The notes below the pieces were generated by a model. It saw only the letters and a program-made list of their open reading frames with translations. It did no database searches and was not told the DNA's origin. From Pseudomonadales bacterium (lineage in GTDB: Bacteria; Pseudomonadota; Gammaproteobacteria; Pseudomonadales; Pseudohongiellaceae), in contig JAJDVS010000063.1 in NCBI GenBank assembly GCA_022825945.1, positions 1 to 39,914 of the forward strand: a stretch of 39,914 bases of DNA, read 5' to 3'. Shown here one piece after another: positions 35,015 to 39,914 of the stretch. The position numbers and the translations under genes are program-made. Each line of letters starts with the position of its first letter. Position 1 is the stretch's first letter.

Positions 35015-35806
35015 ATGGATCTGATCGACATCGGCGCCAATCTCACCCACAAGTCTTTCGAGCACGACTTTCAGCAGGTTGTGGATGATGCCAGAAGCGC
35101 CGGGCTAAAGCACATCATTCTCACCGGAACCGATGCCGCAAGCAGCGAGGCCGCCGCGGGTCTGGCCGTCGTCGCGCCGGATTTTTTCAGCAACACCGCG
35201 GGTTTCCACCCCCATGTGGCCGGCACTTTCGATCACGATGCCCGCATCGCCATTGCCGCGCTGTGCAGGCGCGACCAGACCGTCGCCGTAGGAGAAACCG
35301 GGCTTGATTACAACCGCAATTTTTCCTCCAGGAAGGACCAGTTGACCTGCTTTGAGCAGCATCTGGAAATCGCCGCCGCGGTGGGCAAGCCCATGTTCCT
35401 GCACCAGCGCGACGCCCATGATGACTTTCTTGCCCTGCTTAAAGAACATCGCGAGCGTATCGCCGGCGGCGTAGTGCACTGCTTTACCGATACCCGGCAA
35501 GCCCTGGATGACTATCTCGAGCTTGACATGCATGTCGGCATCACCGGCTGGATCTGCGACGAGCGCCGGGGCCGGGAATTGCAGGGCATTGTGGGCCATA
35601 TCCCGCCAGAGCGGCTGCTGCTGGAAACCGATGCGCCCTATCTTTTGCCAAGAACCCTGCGGCCCAAACCCTCCGGCAGGCGCAACGAGCCAAAGTATCT
35701 TCCTGCGGTACTCGCCGAGGTCGCCCGCTGCACGGGACGCGATGCGGCAGAGATTGCGCGGCAGACTACCGCCAATGCAATTCGCCTGTTCGGGCTGGAA
35801 GCGTGA
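35015..35806 (+). CDS. tatD: TatD family deoxyribonuclease
   Basis: Metal-dependent DNase of the TIM-barrel hydrolase type, linked to DNA repair and quality control. It is close to E. coli TatD rather than YcfH or YjjV, as shown by MDLIDIGANLTHKSF, AGFHPHVAGTF, GETGLDYNRNFSS, VVHCFTDTRQALDD, GITGWICDERRGRE and LETDAPYLLPRTLRPKPSGRRNEP. 263 residues. The leader has a seven-pair hairpin at 34977-34996 (CTTGCGG with CCGCAAG). GGAG lies about 14 bases before the ATG. The tatABC genes are not nearby. Confidence 0.95.
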   Translation: MDLIDIGANLTHKSFEHDFQQVVDDARSAGLKHIILTGTDAASSEAAAGLAVVAPDFFSNTAGFHPHVAGTFDHDARIAIAALCRRDQTVAVGETGLDYNRNFSSRKDQLTCFEQHLEIAAAVGKPMFLHQRDAHDDFLALLKEHRERIAGGVVHCFTDTRQALDDYLELDMHVGITGWICDERRGRELQGIVGHIPPERLLLETDAPYLLPRTLRPKPSGRRNEPKYLPAVLAEVARCTGRDAAEIARQTTANAIRLFGLEA

Positions 35807-35813
35807 ATTCTCT

Positions 35814-35899
35814 CGTCATGCCGCGCGCAGTCACGGCATCTCATTGGGTGGCCGCTGCCCGAGATTCCGTGACTTCGCTTCGCACCGCACGGCATGACG
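35814..35899. repeat. Nested palindromic element between convergent tatD and glutaredoxin genes
   Basis: CGTCATGCCG (35814-35823) is complemented exactly by CGGCATGACG (35890-35899). Inside it AGTCACGGCATCTC (35829-35842) pairs, with one mismatch, with GAGATTCCGTGACT (35861-35874). The element lies between two converging genes and could form a cruciform or a two-way terminator. Similar GTCATGCC-type dispersed palindromes occur in many proteobacteria. No other copy is in the window. Confidence 0.75.
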
Positions 35900-35927
35900 G
35901 GAAAGGGGCTTGGGCAAACCATTCTGA

Positions 35928-36176
35928 CTATGTCCTGGCCATATCCAAAAGGGTCACAATCTGCTCCGGCGAGAACGGCCAGTTCAACTCTTCCCCCGTT
36001 TGCGGATTGCGCAGCACCGGAATGGTGAGCCCATAGCGCGCCACAAGTTTTTCGGACCTGCTGATATCCACCGGGGTCACGCGAAATTCCCGGGATGGCG
36101 ACAGTTCGGCGAGCATGGCTTCCGCATATTCGCAAAGATGACAGCCGGCGGTGGTGTAAAACAGCAACTCAGGCAT
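35928..36176 (-). CDS. Glutaredoxin-like protein (DUF836 family)
   Basis: A small thioredoxin-fold protein of 82 residues, MPELLFYTTAGCHLCEYAEAML, with a CHLC redox motif, a cis-Pro in LTIPVLRNPQTGEEL and a C-terminal helix. The family resembles YbgE/NrdH-like glutaredoxins. The start at 36176 overlaps the pyrD stop by eight bases, indicating coupling. An ATG six codons upstream is possible. The substrate is unknown. Confidence 0.85.
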   Translation of the reverse strand: MPELLFYTTAGCHLCEYAEAMLAELSPSREFRVTPVDISRSEKLVARYGLTIPVLRNPQTGEELNWPFSPEQIVTLLDMART

Positions 36177-37185
36177 TCGCTGCCGCTTCGCCAAGTTCCC
36201 GGATCAGGCCGGGGCCGCGGAAAATGAATCCGCTGTAGATCTGCAGCAGATCGGCGCCGACCGCAAGCATGGCCCTGCCGTCTTCGCCATTCATGATGCC
36301 GCCGACGCCGATCAGGGGAATGCGATCGCCGATTTCAGCCTTGATCGCGGCAACGGTCCGCCGGGCCGGCAAGGTCAGTGGCGCACCGCTCAGGCCGCCC
36401 TTTTGCCGGGCCAGATTGCCGGGCAGGGAACCCGGGCGCTGGATGGTGGTGTTGGTGGCGATCACGCCATCCACCTTCCAGGCCAGCAATCTTGCGCAAA
36501 TCGAACGGATTTCTTCCTCTGACAGGTCCGGCGCCAGCTTCAGCGCAAGCGGCAGATATTTGCCGCTTTCCCACTCGTGTTCCGCCTGGGCCTGTTTCAG
36601 GGTTTCGAGCAAGCGATCGAGTTCATCGCCGAACTGCAAGTCGCGCAAGCCGGGGGTATTGGGTGAGGAAACATTGATGGCGACATAGTCGGCAAGCTGC
36701 CGGCAGCTTCGAAAACCATCGAGATAGTCCGCAGCGGCGTTTTGCTCCGGCGTATCCCGGTTCTTGCCGATATTGACGCCGAGAATGACATTCGCGCGGC
36801 GCCGGGCGGCCTTTGCCATGGCGTGGGCGATGCCCCGGTTATTGAATCCCATGCGGTTGACGAGGCATCGCCTGCCGCGGCTGCGGAACAGTCGTGGACG
36901 GGGATTGCCTGGCTGGGGCCGCGGCGTCAGGGTGCCGATTTCCACGAAGGCGAAGCCCAGCGCCGCGAGCGCGTCCACATGATCGCCATTCTTGTCCAGA
37001 CCCGCGGCAAGACCGATGCGGTGCGGGAAATCCAGCCCCATGAGCCGCACCGGGTCCGCGGTCGCCGGAGCCGCAAGCAGCCGCGACAAGCCGAGTCGGT
37101 GCAAGCCACCGAGGGCCCCGAGGGCAATGCCGTGGGACATCTCGGCGGGCAGGGCGAACAAGGGGCTGGCGATCAGCGAATACAC
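36169..37185 (-). CDS. pyrD: Dihydroorotate dehydrogenase (quinone), class 2
   Basis: Membrane-associated flavoprotein oxidising dihydroorotate in pyrimidine synthesis. The N-terminal quinone-tunnel region, PLFALPAEMSHGIALGALGGL, and the core segments GLAAGLDKNGDHVDAL, VEIGTLTPRPQPGNPRPRLFR and the catalytic Ser in YVAINVSSPNTPGLR are class 2 features, with FMN motifs LIGVGGIMNGEDGRAM. I prefer the GTG at 37183-37185 (VYSLIASPLF, preceded by GGGGA). The frame can also begin at a TTG at 37209. About 338 residues. Confidence 0.93.
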   Translation of the reverse strand: MYSLIASPLFALPAEMSHGIALGALGGLHRLGLSRLLAAPATADPVRLMGLDFPHRIGLAAGLDKNGDHVDALAALGFAFVEIGTLTPRPQPGNPRPRLFRSRGRRCLVNRMGFNNRGIAHAMAKAARRRANVILGVNIGKNRDTPEQNAAADYLDGFRSCRQLADYVAINVSSPNTPGLRDLQFGDELDRLLETLKQAQAEHEWESGKYLPLALKLAPDLSEEEIRSICARLLAWKVDGVIATNTTIQRPGSLPGNLARQKGGLSGAPLTLPARRTVAAIKAEIGDRIPLIGVGGIMNGEDGRAMLAVGADLLQIYSGFIFRGPGLIRELGEAAANA

Positions 37186-37257
37186 AAGAATCCCCGGAGC
37201 GACCGGCAATCTCGGGAAACCACGGCGGATCCCGACGCTGTCCTGACGCGGCAGCGC

Positions 37258-39696
37258 TCAGAAGCTGTAGCGGATACTCGCCGTAACATGGCGCGGCAAC
37301 TCCGGCAGCACAATGACGCTGCCATAGAGATTGGGGAAATTGGCGCGGAAATAGCGTTCATCGGTCACATTCTTGAGATTCAGGTTGAATCGCCAGACCG
37401 GGGTTTCATAGCCGGCGCCGAAATTCACCAGGGTATAGCCCGGCAGCCGGACGCTGCGGGAATAGCCGGAGTGGGTCTGCGCCATGTCGGCGATGCTGCC
37501 GTTCAAGGTCCAGCCATTGTCGAAATCCCAGGTGCCCAGCAGGGAGTATATCCGTTCCGGCATCCCCGCCCGCCGCGGGTCGCTGGCGATGACGTTCCCC
37601 CCGAGGGCGCCGCCATACAGTCGCCAGGCTTCCACGCCGGGCAGGTCATCGCTGCCCAGATAGCTGAAGCGCGAGCCCGCCTCCCGGGTGTTGAGATTGA
37701 TCACTTCCATGCGGGTATGGCCAAAGGTGAGCAGCAGGTGGTTATTGACGACCCAGCGCGCTTCCAGTTCGATGCCTTCGGTGCGGCTCGCCTGGTTGGT
37801 CACGATCGACTGCGCGGAAAAATCGGTGCGCTCCTGGCGGTACGCCGCGGCCGCGAAATACAGCCGGCCATCCACCAGCCGGCCCTTGACTCCGGCTTCC
37901 AGCAATTTCGACTGGTCCACCGCCGAGCCATTGCCCACATTGCCGGTGGTGACCTCCGAACCCTGGCCGGCGATGACCGTGGACTGCCGGGAAAACGTCA
38001 CATAGGGCAACATGCCATTGGCAAGTTCCCGGCTCAGGCTAAGCGTCCAGGAAAGCGCGTCCACTTCGTCTTCCGCGGCGAGTTCGACACAGTCCCCCGG
38101 CGGCAGGCAGAAATTGCTGGAACTGGGCAGCAGCAGCTTTTCCAACGGTTGCCGGCTCGCCAGGGAGATACGATCCTGTCGCAAGCCCAGCAGGGCCGAA
38201 AAACCATTGTCGAAACTGAAATCCGCCAGGGCGGCCAGGCCGATATCGGTGTAGTCACCGATGTAATATTCGGTGTAATCGCCGCCGACGCGGGTGGAAA
38301 GCAGTCGCGGTTTCGCCAGGCCCTGGCTGCGGGTGATGTCGTAGCGGTCGAAATACTCGTTGGAGTAATCGTTGCCGTGTTCGAATTCGGTATGCCGGAT
38401 CGAAGGCGAGAGTTGCAGCGCGGCGGTCAGGCCGTCAAGGCGCCAGTCCCGGGAGAACACCAGCTTGTTCTCCACCACCCAGGCGTCATGGAACTGGGAA
38501 AAGCCGTAATTGTTTTCATTGAGCACGTCATAGCTTTCGTAAAATAACTGATTGCCCCATTCCCAGCCGGAATCGCTCTCGCCGAGCAGATCGAAATACA
38601 GCGTGTTGACCGCGGTATTCAGGGTATCCTCCGGGTGGGTGAAATTCATGTTGCCTTCGATATGGGCCACGCCCGGATTCACCAATGCCAGCAATTCCGG
38701 AAAACACCCGAACACCGGGCTCGAGCCGATCCGGCAGACGCCTTCGCCTTCCAGCCTTCCCGCCTGCCCCGGCGCAATGCCCGGGGTGAAGGGGTTGAGG
38801 TCGGTGAAGCCATCCCCGTCCACATCAAACTCCTGATGGGAAACATGGCCGTCCCCATTGCGGTCGAGGTCCGGGGGAGAGCCGGTCACGTAGCGGCCGT
38901 GGTCGATCAGTTCCTGGCTCAGGCGATTCCAGCCGGAAATCTCGTTGCTGAGATAGTTGTGCCACATGCCGCCAAACTGGACCCGCAGGCCGCCGGACAG
39001 GTCGAGATCAAGCGAAGCCTGCAACAATTGCTGGCTGCGGTCGGTATTGTCGTAGTACGAACCGGAATCCTCGGCAAGGGCGTACAGGTAGTAGCCCAAC
39101 CGCCCCGCGCCAATGCGCGCGGGGCCGCCGACTTCCGCCGACAGCGCCGACTTGTCCCAGCTTCCGGTGGTGAAACTGGCGCCGCCGCGGGTGTCGGCGA
39201 ACAGCGCCCCGGTTTCCTCGACCCGCGCCGATTTCGGATTGATATTGAGATAGCCGCCGATCTTGGATGGTCCGTAAATCGGCGAGGCGGGGCCCCGCAC
39301 GATGTCGATGCGGTCGGCGGCGGCGATGGGAGTGGGATAGCTTGCGGGATTGTCGAGCCGGCGCATGCCGCGGAAATAACTTTCCCCCGGCGTTCCCCGG
39401 ATATCGAGCCCGCCGGCGGCGCCGAAAAAGGACTGGGTGAAAGTACCTGGAGAAAGCGCGATCAATTCGTCGATATCCTGCAAATCGAAGCGCTCCAGCA
39501 GGGCCGCCGAAATCGTGGACGCCGAGCGCGGCGTTTCCAGCAATGACTTGTCAAAGCCAAAAACCGATTCCACATAGCCCCCGGGCAAGCTGTCAAGATC
39601 GCCGGTGACGACAATTTCCTCCATCCGGGTCTGGGCAGCCGTTCCACCCGGGCAAAGCAAAGCCACGCACAGGATGCCGGTCATTCTTGAACGCAC
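37258..39696 (-). CDS. TonB-dependent outer membrane receptor
   Basis: Outer-membrane beta-barrel importer powered by TonB; substrate unknown. I start at GTG 39694-39696, with GGAGAG upstream. It gives a signal peptide with two Arg (MRSRMTGILCVALLCPGGTAAQ), followed by a TonB box (EEIVVTG), a plug (SPGTFTQSFFGAAGGLDIRG, ADRIDIVRGPASPIYG) and a barrel ending YSF. ATG 39684 would remove the positive charges. 812 residues. Unusually, residues 278-289 form a full EF-hand loop (DRNGDGHVSHQE), followed by DVDGDGFTD. Two Cys pairs (GVCRIGSSPVFGC, NFCLPPGDC) suggest disulfides in surface loops. It ends 72 bases before pyrD. Confidence 0.92.
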   Translation of the reverse strand: MRSRMTGILCVALLCPGGTAAQTRMEEIVVTGDLDSLPGGYVESVFGFDKSLLETPRSASTISAALLERFDLQDIDELIALSPGTFTQSFFGAAGGLDIRGTPGESYFRGMRRLDNPASYPTPIAAADRIDIVRGPASPIYGPSKIGGYLNINPKSARVEETGALFADTRGGASFTTGSWDKSALSAEVGGPARIGAGRLGYYLYALAEDSGSYYDNTDRSQQLLQASLDLDLSGGLRVQFGGMWHNYLSNEISGWNRLSQELIDHGRYVTGSPPDLDRNGDGHVSHQEFDVDGDGFTDLNPFTPGIAPGQAGRLEGEGVCRIGSSPVFGCFPELLALVNPGVAHIEGNMNFTHPEDTLNTAVNTLYFDLLGESDSGWEWGNQLFYESYDVLNENNYGFSQFHDAWVVENKLVFSRDWRLDGLTAALQLSPSIRHTEFEHGNDYSNEYFDRYDITRSQGLAKPRLLSTRVGGDYTEYYIGDYTDIGLAALADFSFDNGFSALLGLRQDRISLASRQPLEKLLLPSSSNFCLPPGDCVELAAEDEVDALSWTLSLSRELANGMLPYVTFSRQSTVIAGQGSEVTTGNVGNGSAVDQSKLLEAGVKGRLVDGRLYFAAAAYRQERTDFSAQSIVTNQASRTEGIELEARWVVNNHLLLTFGHTRMEVINLNTREAGSRFSYLGSDDLPGVEAWRLYGGALGGNVIASDPRRAGMPERIYSLLGTWDFDNGWTLNGSIADMAQTHSGYSRSVRLPGYTLVNFGAGYETPVWRFNLNLKNVTDERYFRANFPNLYGSVIVLPELPRHVTASIRYSF

Positions 39697-39773
39697 TGGA
39701 CTCTCTCCGTCCTTGTGTTTGTAATTCCATATATCGGTCAATCCCGGGAATCGCTGGATAGCCCGCTCTCGCC

Positions 39774-39914
39774 AGGAGCCTGCGCCGTAGGAATTCACGG
39801 CTGCAAATCCGCTCTCATCCACGCCCCTGGCCGCTCGATTTCGTTGCATATTCACCAATATTCGCCTCAATCGACCGGCCAGGGGCGCGGCGATAGCGAA
39901 TTTTCGCTTTCGCG
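39774..39914 (-). repeat. Palindromic repeat family 1, copy D (cut by window end)
   Basis: The first 141 bases of a copy in the orientation of copy B, starting AGGAGCCTGCGCCGTAGG at 39774. About 22 bases of the right end would lie beyond the window. It stands 78 bases upstream of the preferred receptor start on the minus strand. The receptor frame can be read back into it (MRRILVNMQRNRAARG), but that reading is repeat-derived. Confidence 0.9.

Noticed and set aside
39697-39870. Longer receptor N-terminus beginning inside repeat copy D
   Set aside because: It would bury the signal peptide behind about 58 residues derived mostly from the repeat. GTG 39696 with GGAGAG upstream gives a proper signal sequence.

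Overview
The window is GC-rich (about 60% by eye) and densely coding. It looks like chromosomal DNA of a gammaproteobacterium. The main evidence is the gene order aspS-yebC-ruvC-ruvA-ruvB-tolQ-tolR-tolA-tolB-pal-cpoB-queE-queC-tRNA-Lys, which I recall as the order in Pseudomonas and relatives, and a lexA gene behind an E. coli-type SOS box next to nagZ and topA. No rRNA, CRISPR array, prophage or plasmid replication gene is visible. I found no new multi-gene defence or metabolic system. The unusual content is non-coding: two families of structured repeats, and a decayed zinc-responsive locus.

Layout. 1-611 is the 3' part of an IS5-type insertion sequence with a frameshifted transposase. 879-2081 is an orphan tyrosine recombinase. 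2368-4653 is the periplasmic protease Prc. 4670-7352 holds tRNA-Ser, queA, tRNA-Leu, a multi-hairpin repeat, a secreted LolA-like protein and tRNA-Lys. 7389-18415 is a long minus-strand run: aspS, yebC, the ruvCAB Holliday-junction genes, the Tol-Pal envelope system (tolQRAB, pal, cpoB), then queE and queC. 18490-20095 has a palindromic repeat, a Zur-like operator, a COG0523/CobW protein without its GTPase half and a shortened WD40 protein. 20702-23491 is RNase E behind a long hairpin-rich leader.

23544-28018 holds etfAB, a DUF1285 gene, the tRNA 2-selenouridine synthase and a hypoxanthine phosphoribosyltransferase, with two more palindromic repeats. 28015-30164 is mscS and nagZ, coupled to hpt through ATGA overlaps. 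30262-30544 is a chain of hairpins ending at the SOS box of lexA. 31186-37185 holds topA, a branched-chain aminotransferase, tatD, a glutaredoxin-like gene and pyrD. 37258-39696 is a TonB-dependent receptor with an EF-hand-like loop. The window ends inside a fourth palindromic repeat.

Repeat family 1 is a 163-bp element with ends GGAGCCTGCGCC/GGCGCAGGCTCC. It has four copies at 18490, 25335, 27271 and 39774, plus apparent internally deleted remnants. It lies at gene ends, and in two cases supplies the last codons and the stop codon of the neighbouring gene. Repeat family 2 is a tandem array of four or five stem-loops at 6084-6208 and 30349-30504. A related 28-bp sequence flanks nagZ in inverted orientation.

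Functionally the window is mostly housekeeping: recombination and SOS response, envelope integrity, tRNA modification (queuosine, 2-selenouridine), RNA decay, electron transfer and pyrimidine or branched-chain amino acid synthesis. The IS, the recombinase, the repeats and the truncated genes suggest a chromosome shaped by small mobile elements and deletions.
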